A stretch of DNA of 64,000 nucleotides from CAIKZD01 sp041675165 (GCA_041675165.1 JBAYUI010000002.1:1-64000), one strand, 5' to 3'; shown: positions 50,673-60,127, numbered from the stretch's first letter. Translations and numbers: made by a program. Notes: generated from the letters alone by a model not told the origin.

Positions 50673-51941
50673 ATGGGAATGTTTTCCAAAATTTTAGGCT
50701 TTAAGAAAAGTTCTTCGGAGAATTTTCTGTCTTTGGATATCGGAACGGAAGTGGTGAAAGCCTTGGTTTTCAGGATCGATGAAAATTCCGGCGCGGGCGT
50801 GGTTCGTGGCGTGGGACGGGCGCGCCAAGGCTTGCGCGATATGCATTCCGGCGCGGTCTCGGACATCTCCGGCGTGATCGCGAACTGTCGAGAGGCGATC
50901 AATGCGGCCAAGACGATGGCAGGTGTCAAGAAAGTGGAGAAAGCTATTGTGGGGATTGCTGGAGAGTTGGTGAAAGGTACGACCACGACGGTACATTATG
51001 AAAGGATCAATCCGGAAATCCGGATCGATATTCCGGAATTGAAAAACATCATCCAAAAAGTGCAATGGAAAGCGTTTGATCGTATCCGGCAGCAATTGGC
51101 GTGGGAAACCGGCCACAGCGAGATCGAAGTGAAACTCATCAACGCGGTGATTGTAGACGTGCGCATCGACGGATACAAGGTGACCAATCCCGTCGGTTTT
51201 CAGGGGCGCGATGTTTCCATCTCCGTTTTCAATGCCTACGCGCCGATGATCCATCTCGGAGCTTTGCAAAAAATCGCGGACGAATTGAAATTGGAACTTT
51301 TGAATATTGCGGCGGAACCATATGCGGTGGCACGTTCGATGGGCATTGAAGATTCGACGGAATTCAGCGCGGTCTTCATCGACATCGGCGGCGGTACGAC
51401 CGACATTGCCGTGGTGAGGAACGGAGGACTGGAAGGGACCAAAATGTTTGGATTGGGCGGCCGTGCTTTCACCAAAAGGCTTTCACAAGAGTTGGGCATC
51501 GGCATCGAAGAAGCGGAAGTTTTGAAGATTAAGTACGCGGAAGGGAAGTTGGGTAAAGACGTGAGTATGAAGATCGAAAAGATTCTGGCGGATGATTGCG
51601 ATGTGTGGCTGCGCGGTATCGAGCTGACTTTGTCTGAATTTTCCGAATCGGATCTTCTGCCGCACCGTTTTTTCTTGTGCGGCGGCGGTTCGGGTCTACC
51701 GGGAGTGAAGAAAGCCTTGCTCGGAAAAGGCTGGTGCAAGAATCTACCTTTTGCCAAACCCGTGGAAGTGAGTTTTCTCCAACCGAAAGACGTGGTGAAT
51801 ATCTCGGATGAGACTGGCAAGCTGAAAGACCCGCAAGATATTACGCCGATGGGCTTGGCGAATCTTGCGTTGGACCTGGTCGGTGAAGAGAAAATGATGG
51901 CAGGCATCTTACGAAGAGCGGTGAGGATGATACAGAAATAG
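50673..51941 (+). CDS. FtsA/PilM-like actin-fold ATPase
   Basis: The 422-residue product has actin/Hsp70-type phosphate motifs: FLSLDIGTEVVKALVFRID near residue 20 and AVFIDIGGGTTDIAVVRNGG near 230, then LGGRAFTKRLSQEL and a final CGGGSGLPGVKKALL. The region between (INPEIRIDIPELKNIIQKVQ) fits the SHS2/1C domain of FtsA and PilM. The C-terminal 20 residues (AGILRRAVRMIQK) could be an amphipathic membrane anchor as in FtsA. The next gene is a membrane protein; whether this acts in division or in pilus assembly is open. Confidence 0.8.
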   Translation: MGMFSKILGFKKSSSENFLSLDIGTEVVKALVFRIDENSGAGVVRGVGRARQGLRDMHSGAVSDISGVIANCREAINAAKTMAGVKKVEKAIVGIAGELVKGTTTTVHYERINPEIRIDIPELKNIIQKVQWKAFDRIRQQLAWETGHSEIEVKLINAVIVDVRIDGYKVTNPVGFQGRDVSISVFNAYAPMIHLGALQKIADELKLELLNIAAEPYAVARSMGIEDSTEFSAVFIDIGGGTTDIAVVRNGGLEGTKMFGLGGRAFTKRLSQELGIGIEEAEVLKIKYAEGKLGKDVSMKIEKILADDCDVWLRGIELTLSEFSESDLLPHRFFLCGGGSGLPGVKKALLGKGWCKNLPFAKPVEVSFLQPKDVVNISDETGKLKDPQDITPMGLANLALDLVGEEKMMAGILRRAVRMIQK

Positions 51942-52121
51942 GTAATAGGTAAAAGGTTTCTCCGGTTGTCCCGCAGAAAATTCCAATATGGAGTTGAGGT
52001 CGGGTGAAGATTTGTGTTCGTAGACGCCTAACGGCTTAGTTTGGAAATAGTCTAAAGTTTTAATAGCGAATTTTCGCGGGATGCTCATTTTTTTAGCTTC
52101 TCGCTTCGCTCGAAGAAAAAA

Positions 52122-54059
52122 ATGGCACATCAAACATTTTACATCGACATCGACGAAGAAATCACTTCCATTGTGGAACGGTTGCGCCGCGCGCGGGCCA
52201 GTGAAATAATCTTGGTGGTGCCCAAGCGCGCGCTTCTGATCCAGAGCATCGTCAATCTGCGCATTTTGAAACGAGAAGCGGATGAGGCTCGGCTGCAGCT
52301 TATGATGGTGACACAGGATAAACTGGGCAAGATTCTGATTGAAAAAGCTGGTATTTTTGTGCAGCAAAAGATGGACAATATTTCAGACGAAGAGATCGAG
52401 CTGAAGGAAGAATCTCCGTCTTTGGAGAAATATGAAACAGGAACTGAAGTGGAAAAAGAAAGCATCATCAGTGGCAAGAACCGTTTGGACAAGATCGGAT
52501 CGGACAGCTATTTCGATGAGAAACAGATAGAAGATCTGAAGCGGAATGAATCGATCAATCTGGAAAAGGAAAAATTCTTATTAACGAAGAAAAAGACCGA
52601 GAAAGAAGAATTGATAAATAAAGAATTGGTTCTCCGGACCAAAAAAAATCCGGAAATGAAATTGTTGGCCACGCCATCTTTTGATCTGAAGCCGGCCACG
52701 CCCGCCGTGAAGGCGCCGCCGATCGTTAAGGCGGAAGTGCCTATGCCGGCACCGGCGAGCAGAAGCTTTGTCGGCCGAGAGGGCGGGGATAATTTCCAAG
52801 ACAAGAAGATAGAAAATTTCTTCTATCAACCGAATGCCATCGAAAGACAATCGCAAAAAGTTCCAAGCAAGAATTATGATACTTATAGCCTTCCCGTGAA
52901 AGTGCACAAGTGGTTTTGGGTCTTTGGCGTGGTCACGGTCCTTCTGGCGGCCGGAATCGCAACCTATCTGCTTGTGCCTAAGGCGGTAGTAGTTGTTTCG
53001 GTCAGATTGGATTCACAATCTGTCGATTCTCAGATGACCGGTAAAGTCGGACTGGCGGTTCTGGATGTCGCCAACGGAACCGTTCCGGCCAAAGAAGTCT
53101 CTTCCGCGCAAGAAGTTAGCGGAAGCTATGACGCGACGGGCAGTGAACTCGTTTCGAATCAGAAAGCGCATGGTAAAGTTACGATCTATAACGAATTCAG
53201 TTCCAGCCCGCAGCCATTGGTGGCCACTACCCGTTTTTTGACGGCGGATGGAAAATTATTCCGCTTGGCGAGCGGCGTGACGGTCCCCGGGACGGCCGTT
53301 GTCGATGGTCAGACGAAGAGCGGAGAAGTGGAAGCTGAGATAGTAGCGGATTCTTCTGGCGATAGCTATAATATCGGTCCATCCACTTTCAATATCCCCG
53401 GTTTCAAAAGCAGCGGGACCAAATATGACAAGATTTATGCCAAATCCGCCACTGCTTTTACCAGTGGCGGAAATGGGGCGGCGGAATCGAAGGTCATCAC
53501 TGATAATGACATAGCTTCCGCCAAGAATAAGATATTGACAATGCTCAATAGCCAATTGGAAGAAGCGATGAAAAAATCCGGCGGAGAAGATACTGTCATC
53601 TTGGACGGAGCTATGAATGAGTCTGATGTGACTTACAAGATTTCCAACTCAACCGGTGACGTGGCGGATTCTTTCCAGATAACCGCCAGTGCGAATGCCA
53701 AAGCGATCGTGATCAGCCAAAAAGATATGAATAGTGTCTTGGCTGATGCATTGGGGAAGAAAGCCGGAGCGAAAAAAATAGACATCAGTTCCATAAAGAC
53801 GGATTTCTCCCGATCGGATGTCGATTTTGCCAATGGAACGATCAGTATCAGATTCCATACCACGGGCAAAATCATACCTGATTTCACGACGGACACCATT
53901 AAAAAAGCCATTCTGGGAAAAAATGAAGAGCAGATAAAGGCTTATCTCAGCGATTTATCCAATATTGAAAAAGTGGAAGTGAATTATTGGCCGTCTTTCA
54001 TAAACGGTCGAGTTCCGGTCTTGTCGGGCCGAGTGAATGTATCTCTTGACCCGATTTAG
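52122..54059 (+). CDS. Large membrane protein with baseplate-J-like extracytoplasmic domain
   Basis: The 645-residue protein has three parts. A cytoplasmic domain (1-80: TFYIDIDEEITSIVERLRRA, ILVVPKRALLIQSIVNLR) is followed by a charged linker to about 260. A single membrane helix follows (WFWVFGVVTVLLAAGIATYL). The long external part contains KVTIYNEFSSSPQPLVATTR and FLTADGKLFRLASGVTVPGT, the pattern annotated as baseplate J-like in CPR genomes. It follows the FtsA/PilM-like gene. A role in the cell surface or a contact apparatus is plausible but unproven. Confidence 0.78.
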   Translation: MAHQTFYIDIDEEITSIVERLRRARASEIILVVPKRALLIQSIVNLRILKREADEARLQLMMVTQDKLGKILIEKAGIFVQQKMDNISDEEIELKEESPSLEKYETGTEVEKESIISGKNRLDKIGSDSYFDEKQIEDLKRNESINLEKEKFLLTKKKTEKEELINKELVLRTKKNPEMKLLATPSFDLKPATPAVKAPPIVKAEVPMPAPASRSFVGREGGDNFQDKKIENFFYQPNAIERQSQKVPSKNYDTYSLPVKVHKWFWVFGVVTVLLAAGIATYLLVPKAVVVVSVRLDSQSVDSQMTGKVGLAVLDVANGTVPAKEVSSAQEVSGSYDATGSELVSNQKAHGKVTIYNEFSSSPQPLVATTRFLTADGKLFRLASGVTVPGTAVVDGQTKSGEVEAEIVADSSGDSYNIGPSTFNIPGFKSSGTKYDKIYAKSATAFTSGGNGAAESKVITDNDIASAKNKILTMLNSQLEEAMKKSGGEDTVILDGAMNESDVTYKISNSTGDVADSFQITASANAKAIVISQKDMNSVLADALGKKAGAKKIDISSIKTDFSRSDVDFANGTISIRFHTTGKIIPDFTTDTIKKAILGKNEEQIKAYLSDLSNIEKVEVNYWPSFINGRVPVLSGRVNVSLDPI

Positions 54060-54132
54060 AAAGTTTGCTAAGCTGATGTAGTTGGAATTTGCCGGTAAAA
54101 AGACGCTGAAAAATGTTTGTGGACCGATGGGG

Positions 54133-54164
54133 TTGACAAATAAAAAAAATGGCGTTAGTATGAT
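54133..54164 (+). promoter_or_regulatory. Promoter of the infA-rpoA ribosomal operon
   Basis: TTGACA (54133-54138) with TAGTAT (54156-54161, 17-base spacer) or TATGAT (54159-54164, 20-base spacer). A leader of about 165 bases follows, with a hairpin ctcaagcataaaac / gttttgtcttgag (about 54238-54278) that could mediate control. Confidence 0.6.
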
Positions 54165-54330
54165 AAAGACATTAAAAATATTGTGAAGTTATAGAGGGAA
54201 TTTTCCGCTGTGCAAGAATTTGGTCCGGTTTCCGTCCTCAAGCATAAAACAATGATGATCCATAGTTTTGTCTTGAGAAAGTTCCGTCTATTTTTTGTTT
54301 TCCGGGCAATATTTAAAGATAAAATTTTTT

Positions 54331-54552
54331 ATGGCAATCGATAAAGAGCTGGTCAAATTGGAAGGAGAAGTTCTGGAAAACCTCCCCAATGCCACTTTTA
54401 AAATAAAATTGGATAACGGCCACGAAGTGTTGGCCCATATTTCCGGTCGGATGAGGGTGAACTATATCCGGATGATTCCTGGGGACAGAGTGATCGTGGA
54501 AATGAGCCCGTATGACCTAACTAAGGGAAGGATAGTCCAAAGATTAAAATAA
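54331..54552 (+). CDS. infA: Translation initiation factor IF-1
   Basis: The 73-residue OB-fold protein reads LVKLEGEVLENLPNATFKIK, then DNGHEVLAHISGRMRVNYIR. ATG 54331 gives the normal length; the upstream in-frame start is not supported. It heads the operon infA-rpmJ-rpsM-rpsK-rpsD-rpoA-rplQ, the conserved end of the spc/alpha cluster. Confidence 0.96.
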   Translation: MAIDKELVKLEGEVLENLPNATFKIKLDNGHEVLAHISGRMRVNYIRMIPGDRVIVEMSPYDLTKGRIVQRLK

Positions 54553-54553
54553 T

Positions 54554-54667
54554 ATGAAGGTTCGAGCATCGGTGAAAAAAATTTGCGACAAATGCAAAAC
54601 GATAAAGCGTAAGGGAAAACTTTACGTGATTTGTTCTAATCCGAAACATAAACAACGCCAAGGCTAA
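54554..54667 (+). CDS. rpmJ: Ribosomal protein L36
   Basis: The 37-residue zinc-ribbon protein MKVRASVKKICDKCKTIKRK..., with C-x2-C...C and KHKQRQG at the end, starts one base after infA. Fully typical of L36. Confidence 0.96.
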   Translation: MKVRASVKKICDKCKTIKRKGKLYVICSNPKHKQRQG

Positions 54668-54676
54668 TATACAATT

Positions 54677-55063
54677 ATGCTACGAATTTCCGGGGTCAAT
54701 ATCCCAGACGAAAAAAGAATAATAATTTCACTGACTTACATCTATGGCATCGGACCGGCCATTTCCGCGCGTATTTTGGGAGAACTTAAAATTTCTCCTG
54801 ACAAACGGACAAGAGACCTTTCGGAAGACGAACAGAACGAAATCCGATCCTACGTGGAGAAAAAGATCAAAACGGAAGGAGATTTGAAATATGAAGTGCG
54901 CAACAATGTGAAGCGTTTGAAAGAAGTGGGCTGCTATCGCGGTACGCGCCATCAGAAAGGCTTGCCATCTCGTGGACAAAGGACTAAGACGAACAATCGG
55001 ACCGTAAGAGGCAACGTTAGACATACGATGGGAAGCGGAAGAGTCAAAACGGAAAAGACTTAG
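54677..55063 (+). CDS. rpsM: Ribosomal protein S13
   Basis: The 128-residue protein has RISGVNIPDEKRIIISLTYI at the N-terminus, YGIGPAISARIL and the C-terminal RGQRTKTNNRTVRG tail that reaches the P and A sites. Normal length and position. Confidence 0.97.
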   Translation: MLRISGVNIPDEKRIIISLTYIYGIGPAISARILGELKISPDKRTRDLSEDEQNEIRSYVEKKIKTEGDLKYEVRNNVKRLKEVGCYRGTRHQKGLPSRGQRTKTNNRTVRGNVRHTMGSGRVKTEKT

Positions 55064-55151
55064 GATACTGTTGCCATATTGTTATATTGCTAAATTGTTA
55101 TTTATTTAAAACGGGCAATGTAACAAGTTAACTATTTAGTAATGCAATTCA

Positions 55152-55616
55152 ATGACTGAAGAAATCAATAAAAAAGAAGAAAGCGCAGTAGCGCCGCTGG
55201 GAACTCAAGATTTGGATGTGGAGGCAGTGGAAACGCCGGCTGTTAAAAAAGCCAAAAAAAGCAAACGTCAGATTACGCGCGGACGAGCAGTCGTCAAATG
55301 CTCCTACAACAATACCGCGGTGAATATCGCGGATGCTCAAGGGAATATCTTGGGCTGGGCGACTTCCGGTCTGATGGGATTCAAGGGTGCGAAAAAAGCA
55401 ACCCCGTATGCCGCGACTCAAGTGGTGGCTAACGTGACTGAAAAGGTCAGAAAATATGGCATCAAAGAATTGGAAGTTTATGTGAAGGGAGTCGGCAGCG
55501 GACGAGAATCCTCGATCCGAGCCTTGGCTAATAATGGTTTCGATTTAATTTTAATCAAAGATATAACGCCCATTCCGCACAATGGTTGTCGGGCGAAAAA
55601 ACCTAGAAGAGTATAA
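55152..55616 (+). CDS. rpsK: Ribosomal protein S11
   Basis: The 154-residue protein has the S11 core (VKCSYNNTAVNIADAQGNIL, SGRESSIRALANNGFDLILI, THIPHNG-like TPIPHNGCRAKKPRRV). The first 35 residues are an acidic then lysine-rich extension not usual in S11. It follows rpsM after an 88-base A+T-rich gap. Confidence 0.97.
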   Translation: MTEEINKKEESAVAPLGTQDLDVEAVETPAVKKAKKSKRQITRGRAVVKCSYNNTAVNIADAQGNILGWATSGLMGFKGAKKATPYAATQVVANVTEKVRKYGIKELEVYVKGVGSGRESSIRALANNGFDLILIKDITPIPHNGCRAKKPRRV

Positions 55617-55618
55617 AT

Positions 55619-56251
55619 ATGGCACGAGATACGCAAGCTAAATGCAGGAAATGTCGGAGAGCCGGCGAAAAACTTTTTTTGAAAGGTGACCGTTGTGGTA
55701 CGCCAAAATGCGCTATGACCCGCCGCGCTTATGCGCCGGGAGTCCATGGGAAAAAACCGGGCAGAGGTCTTAGTGAATATGGATTACAGTTGGCCGCCAA
55801 GCAGAAGCTGAAAAGAGTTTATGGAATCTTGGAAAAACAATTCCGCAAACATTTTGACGATATCAAGCACAAAAAGGGGATTACGGGAGACTTGCTCTTG
55901 GCCCGCTTGGAAATGCGTTTGGACAATGTGATATATCGCACAGGCCTCGCTGCTTCTAGGTCGCAAGCCAGACAATTGGTGAATCATGGCCTGATTGTGG
56001 TGGATGGTAAAAAAGTGACCATTCCTTCTTATGAGATCAAGATCGGTCAGACTGCGGGAATCAATCCGAACAAGGCCGGCAAAAATTATTTCAAGAACTT
56101 AGAGCAGATACTCAAAAATAAGAATGATTTTCCTTCTTGGCTCACCTATGACGTTGCAAGCGGCCAAGCCAAGATAACCGCTGTTCCGAACAAGGATGAG
56201 ATCGGAGTGAACGTGGACGCGCAAATCATCGTTGAATATTATTCCAGATAA
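55619..56251 (+). CDS. rpsD: Ribosomal protein S4
   Basis: The 210-residue protein has a cysteine pair (CRKCRRAGEKLFLKGDRCGT...C), LSEYGLQLAAKQKLKRVYGI, and the S4 domain (RLDNVIYRTGLAASRSQARQ, LVNHGLIVVDGKKVTIPSY). It is a primary 16S rRNA binder; in other bacteria S4 represses the alpha operon. It starts three bases after rpsK. Confidence 0.97.
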   Translation: MARDTQAKCRKCRRAGEKLFLKGDRCGTPKCAMTRRAYAPGVHGKKPGRGLSEYGLQLAAKQKLKRVYGILEKQFRKHFDDIKHKKGITGDLLLARLEMRLDNVIYRTGLAASRSQARQLVNHGLIVVDGKKVTIPSYEIKIGQTAGINPNKAGKNYFKNLEQILKNKNDFPSWLTYDVASGQAKITAVPNKDEIGVNVDAQIIVEYYSR

Positions 56252-56273
56252 ATTAAATAATTTAATCAAAATT

Positions 56274-57260
56274 ATGCAATCAATATCTCTTCCTCAAAAA
56301 CCCAAATACACCGTCATCGATGAAAAAACGGGGTTATTTGAAATTGAAGGATGCTATCCGGGGTATGGCACGACACTAGGCAATGCCATCCGTCGAGTGC
56401 TTCTGTCTTCTATGCCGGGCGCGGCCATCACATCGGTCAAGGTCAAGAATGCCAAGCATGAATTCTCAACCCTGCCGAATGTTATGGAGGATATCATCCA
56501 GATCATCCTCAATCTGAAACAAGTTAGATTCAGATTGTTCGACGAGGGACCGGTCAAAGTCAATTTGAATGTCAAAGGGGAGAAAGTCATCACTGCGGGG
56601 ATGATAGAGTGCCCGTCCAACTTGGAAGTGGTCAACAAAGATGCCCACATTGCGACCATTACGGGAGCCAAAGGAGAATTGGAGATGGAACTGGAAGTTT
56701 CTTCCGGCATCGGCTATGTGCCTGTTGAACAGCAAGAGCGTAGGGAAAAAGAAGTGGGTGTCATCGCTTTGGACGCGATCTACACTCCCGTACGGAGAGT
56801 GAATTACACTATTTCCAATATGCGCGTAGGCAAGAAGACCGATTTCGAAAAGATCAGCTTGGAAGTGATGACCGACGGAAGCGTCACTCCGCTCGTAGCC
56901 TTTTCCCAAGCGGTAGATATTTTGGTGAAGCAATTTTCCGAATTGGTCGAAATGGAAGCGGAAATGAAGGTAGAGGCGGTGGTGGAAAAAGTTGCTAAGC
57001 AGGAAGACGCAGTAGTCGAAGAAAAAGAAGTCTCTTCCGCGACAGCGACCGATCCGGAAAAAATCGAAGTGACCGAGCTCAAAAATCTGTCTACCCGCAC
57101 CTTGAACGTTCTGGAGAAAGGCAAGATCCATCGCGTGGGAGATATCATAAAGTTGGATGAAGCCCGTCTTATGGAGTTGGAAGGTATGGGAGCCAAAGGA
57201 GTGAAAGAGATCAAAAAAGCTATTGGAGATTTCGGATTGAATCTGAAAAAATCCGAATAG
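56274..57260 (+). CDS. rpoA: RNA polymerase alpha subunit
   Basis: The 328-residue protein has the assembly domain (GYGTTLGNAIRRVLLSSMPG, FSTLPNVMEDIIQIILNLK, DAIYTPVRRVNYTI) and the C-terminal helix-hairpin-helix domain (LKNLSTRTLNVLEKGKIHRV, GMGAKGVKEIKKAIGDFGL) that contacts UP elements and activators. ATG 56274 fits the family; a linker of about 35 residues rich in V, A and E is repetitive. Confidence 0.97.
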   Translation: MQSISLPQKPKYTVIDEKTGLFEIEGCYPGYGTTLGNAIRRVLLSSMPGAAITSVKVKNAKHEFSTLPNVMEDIIQIILNLKQVRFRLFDEGPVKVNLNVKGEKVITAGMIECPSNLEVVNKDAHIATITGAKGELEMELEVSSGIGYVPVEQQERREKEVGVIALDAIYTPVRRVNYTISNMRVGKKTDFEKISLEVMTDGSVTPLVAFSQAVDILVKQFSELVEMEAEMKVEAVVEKVAKQEDAVVEEKEVSSATATDPEKIEVTELKNLSTRTLNVLEKGKIHRVGDIIKLDEARLMELEGMGAKGVKEIKKAIGDFGLNLKKSE

Positions 57261-57286
57261 GAAAAAGATAATTTTAAGCTAAAGTT

Positions 57287-57652
57287 ATGCAACACAAGAA
57301 TAAAACTAAAGAATTCGGAAGGACTGCCAGCCAGAGGAAGGCGCTTTGGCGCACGATGTTGGGAAGCCTGATCATCAGTGAAAAGATCGAGACGACTGAA
57401 GCAAAAGCCAAGGAATTGAAGGGTAGGATCGATAAAATCATCAATAAGGCCAAGAAATATCCGAAAGAAGGAGAGCAGAGACTGGCCGCAAGAAGAAATC
57501 TGAAAAAAGACATCCCGCTTATGGCTGTAGAAAAAATGATGGGAGAATTTTTGAAAAAATTTGAAAATAGACGAAGCGGCTATACGCGAGTGATTAAGCT
57601 GGCTCCGCGCAAAAGTGATAACGCCAGATTAGCGATAATCGAATTCGTGTAG
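57287..57652 (+). CDS. rplQ: Ribosomal protein L17
   Basis: The 121-residue protein reads MQHKNKTKEFGRTASQRKAL, TMLGSLIISEKIETTEAKAK and GYTRVIKLAPRKSDNARLAI. It is the last gene of the alpha cluster, 26 bases after rpoA. Confidence 0.96.
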   Translation: MQHKNKTKEFGRTASQRKALWRTMLGSLIISEKIETTEAKAKELKGRIDKIINKAKKYPKEGEQRLAARRNLKKDIPLMAVEKMMGEFLKKFENRRSGYTRVIKLAPRKSDNARLAIIEFV

Positions 57653-57758
57653 GTTACGAAATACGAAATAAATACGAAATACGAAAAAATTAAAATACGG
57701 AGAATGTCAATATGGTAACGTTTCGTATTTAGTAAATTTCGTAGTTCGTAAATAGAAA
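57653..57758. repeat. Inverted A+T-rich repeat (tacgaaat family)
   Basis: acgaaatacgaaataaatac at the left is complementary to gtatttagtaaatttcgtag at the right. The same unit type (attacgaactacgaaatgaa) follows parB at 29457-29490. Confidence 0.65.
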
Positions 57759-57761
57759 TTT

Positions 57762-58157
57762 ATGAAAAACATTACCAGAAAATATCATCTGTTTGACGCC
57801 AAAAGCAAACCTCTTGGCCGTTTAGCGACGGAAATAGCGACTATTTTGCGCGGGAAGAACAAAGCTGATTTCACTCCGCACATCGATGGCGGCGATATCG
57901 CTGTGGTGATAAATTCCGACAGTCTTTGCGTGAGCGGCAAGAAGATGGAAGATAAGATCTATCATTATTTCAGCGGATATCCCGGCGGAGTGAGAGACGT
58001 GAAACTCAAGGATAAGATTGAAGCTGATTCCAGAAAAGTGGTTTCCGAGGCGGTCTATGGAATGTTGCCGAAGAATAAATTGCGCAACAAGATGATGCTG
58101 CGGCTCAAGATCTATAAAGATGATAAGCACGAACATAAGATAGAAGTAACACACTAG
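57762..58157 (+). CDS. rplM: Ribosomal protein L13
   Basis: The 131-residue protein shows KYHLFDAKSKPLGRLATEIA, LRGKNKADFTPHIDGGDIAV and EAVYGMLPKNKLRNKMMLRL. It forms the usual pair with rpsI. Confidence 0.96.
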   Translation: MKNITRKYHLFDAKSKPLGRLATEIATILRGKNKADFTPHIDGGDIAVVINSDSLCVSGKKMEDKIYHYFSGYPGGVRDVKLKDKIEADSRKVVSEAVYGMLPKNKLRNKMMLRLKIYKDDKHEHKIEVTH

Positions 58158-58170
58158 TCAAGTCAACATT

Positions 58171-58623
58171 ATGGCAATCAAAAAAGCAGTCGAAAAAGAA
58201 AATACCAAGAAAGAAGAGGTTTCCAAGGAAGAACGCTATTTTTATGCGGTCGGAAGACGAAAGACTTCTGTGGCTAAAATAAAACTTTTCCCTTCCAAAG
58301 AAGAACAGAGCTCGATCGAGATCAATGAAAAGAAATTAGAAGCTTATTTCCCCACAGAACATCTTTGGGAGATCGCCAAGGCCCCGTTGGAGCTGATGGG
58401 TGATAGCAAGTTTCGAGTGTCAGTCAAGGCGTCCGGTGGCGGCTGTAGCGCCCAGGCGGATGCGGTGAGACTGGGAATCGCCCGAGCTTTGGTCGTGCTT
58501 GATGAAACATTGAAAAAGACTTTCAAAGATAAAGGTTATCTGACCCGTGATCCACGTGAAGTGGAACGCAAAAAACCAGGACTCAAAAAAGCCCGGCGCG
58601 CGCCGCAGTGGGCGAAGCGCTAG
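58171..58623 (+). CDS. rpsI: Ribosomal protein S9
   Basis: The 150-residue protein has an N-terminal charged extension, then YFYAVGRRKTSVAKIKLFPS, GGGCSAQADAVRLGIARAL, and the invariant C-terminal tail (RDPREVERKKPGLKKARRAP, QWAKR) that touches the P-site tRNA. Confidence 0.97.
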   Translation: MAIKKAVEKENTKKEEVSKEERYFYAVGRRKTSVAKIKLFPSKEEQSSIEINEKKLEAYFPTEHLWEIAKAPLELMGDSKFRVSVKASGGGCSAQADAVRLGIARALVVLDETLKKTFKDKGYLTRDPREVERKKPGLKKARRAPQWAKR

Positions 58624-58706
58624 GATCGGAATCATATATCTTGTTTGCAAAGACTCTTCTATCCGGAAGGGTTTTTTGATGGACAATGTTTTTTAATCGG
58701 AAAAAA

Positions 58707-58733
58707 GACACCCTAGCGGGTGTCTTTTGCGTT
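58707..58733. terminator. Terminator between converging rpsI and rpmE
   Basis: gacaccc-tagc-gggtgtc is followed by tttt on the forward strand and has A/T-rich flanks on the reverse strand. Confidence 0.75.
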
Positions 58734-58757
58734 TTTCGTGAAACTTTTCCGAGAAAA

Positions 58758-59048
58758 TTATTTCTTTTTCTTTTTCGATACGACTTTTTTGGTTTCAGCC
58801 TTAGCTTTTCTGACACGTTCTTTCTTGACCGGTGCCGTTTTTTTCTGGGCGGCTTTTTCGGCCAGTTTCTTGAAGCGGTCAACGCGGCCAGCAGTGCTCA
58901 TGACCTTCTTTTTACCGGTATAGAGCGGATGACAAGCGCTGCAAATCTCCACTTTCATCTCCTTTATGGTTGAACCGACTTCAATCACATTACCGCAAGC
59001 ACAGATTATCTTAGCGTCGTGATATGTCGGGTGGATGTTCTTTTTCAT
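58758..59048 (-). CDS. rpmE: Ribosomal protein L31
   Basis: The 96-residue protein begins MKKNIHPTYHDAKIICACGN, with the zinc-binding type C-x-C...C-x2-C (ICACG, EICSACHPLYTGKKK). The final 35 residues are a lysine/alanine-rich tail beyond normal L31 (about 70 residues). Confidence 0.94.
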   Translation of the reverse strand: MKKNIHPTYHDAKIICACGNVIEVGSTIKEMKVEICSACHPLYTGKKKVMSTAGRVDRFKKLAEKAAQKKTAPVKKERVRKAKAETKKVVSKKKKK

Positions 59049-59109
59049 GGTTTATATACGAATTAGGCTGCTTACATTTACTAGAGTAATCTAGCATACA
59101 AAAATATAA

Positions 59110-59138
59110 TTGACAAGAGGGCGTGGGGCTGGTATATT
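59110..59138 (+). promoter_or_regulatory. Promoter of rpsB-tsf
   Basis: TTGACA (59110-59115) and TATATT (59133-59138) are 17 bases apart. Confidence 0.75.
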
Positions 59139-59144
59139 GGGTAG

Positions 59145-59290
59145 GTAACAAAAACTCATATTTTTTGGGCTTTCTCCTGCCCCGACGTAGCGTCGAGGTT
59201 AAAAAGCTGGAATGTGACGAAGGTCACAACCCAACAAGAAATAGCGGACGCTGGCCGATAATGGTCGGAGTATAATAATTAAGGAAAAAA
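59145..59290 (+). promoter_or_regulatory. Structured leader of rpsB
   Basis: The leader of about 145 bases contains two clear hairpins, ccccgacg-tag-cgtcgagg and gtgac-gaag-gtcac, and a possible third around ggccgataatggtcgg. In other bacteria rpsB-tsf is autoregulated by S2 through its leader; whether this is the same fold was not established. Confidence 0.4.
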
Positions 59291-59291
59291 T

Positions 59292-60107
59292 ATGCAAAAT
59301 GAAGAAGTCGAGCCGGCGGCAAAATCCGACTCAAAAAAGGCAGAATCCAATCCCGCTGTGGATTATTTTGCCGGTGTTAATTTTTCGAAACTGGAAGTCA
59401 GGATCGAGGATATGTTCAAGAGCGGAGTGCACTTCGGACATCACAAATCCAGAAGGAATCCCAAGATGAGCGAATATATTTTCGCTACGAAAAACGATAT
59501 CAATATTTTCGATCTGGAAAAGACCAAGGCCAAGCTGGATGAAGCGATGCGATTTTTGACGGGAGTGGCAGCTGCGGGAGAAGAGATCCTTTTTGTGGGC
59601 ACGAGAAAACAAGCCAAGAAAATCGTAGAGGTTGCCGCACTTAAGTGTGAAATGCCATTCGTGACTGAGAGATGGTTGGGTGGAACATTCACTAACTTTT
59701 CGGTTATTTCCATTCGCACCAAATATTTGCGCGATGGTTTGGAAAATATGGAAAAAGGCGAATATGCCAAATACACGAAGTTTGAACGGATGAAAAAAGC
59801 CGAGGAATTGGAAAGGATGGAGAGAAGGATGGGCGGTATCAAAAATATGCGTAAACTTCCGGGGGCGATTTTTGTTTCTTCCATAATCGAAGATAATCTG
59901 GCGATCAAAGAAGCGCAAAGTCTGCATATCCCGATCGTCGCCCTAGCTGATTCCAACACTAATCCGACAGGCATCGATTATCTGATCCCGTCCAATGAAG
60001 ACGCGGTGTCGGCACTGCGCTTAATGATGGCCTATATGACCAAAGCGATCCTAGAAGGCAAGGCGAAAAAAGTGGCGCCACAACCCGCAGAAGAAAAAAA
60101 GAACTAA
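59292..60107 (+). CDS. rpsB: Ribosomal protein S2
   Basis: The 271-residue protein has MFKSGVHFGHHKSRRNPKMS, EEILFVGTRKQAKKIVEVAA, ERWLGGTFTNFSVISIR, LPGAIFVSSIIEDNLAIKEA and LADSNTNPTGIDYLIPSNED. An N-terminal extension of about 35 residues precedes the usual start of homology. Confidence 0.97.
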   Translation: MQNEEVEPAAKSDSKKAESNPAVDYFAGVNFSKLEVRIEDMFKSGVHFGHHKSRRNPKMSEYIFATKNDINIFDLEKTKAKLDEAMRFLTGVAAAGEEILFVGTRKQAKKIVEVAALKCEMPFVTERWLGGTFTNFSVISIRTKYLRDGLENMEKGEYAKYTKFERMKKAEELERMERRMGGIKNMRKLPGAIFVSSIIEDNLAIKEAQSLHIPIVALADSNTNPTGIDYLIPSNEDAVSALRLMMAYMTKAILEGKAKKVAPQPAEEKKN

Positions 60108-60127
60108 TAAGTCATAAGTGTGAAAAT

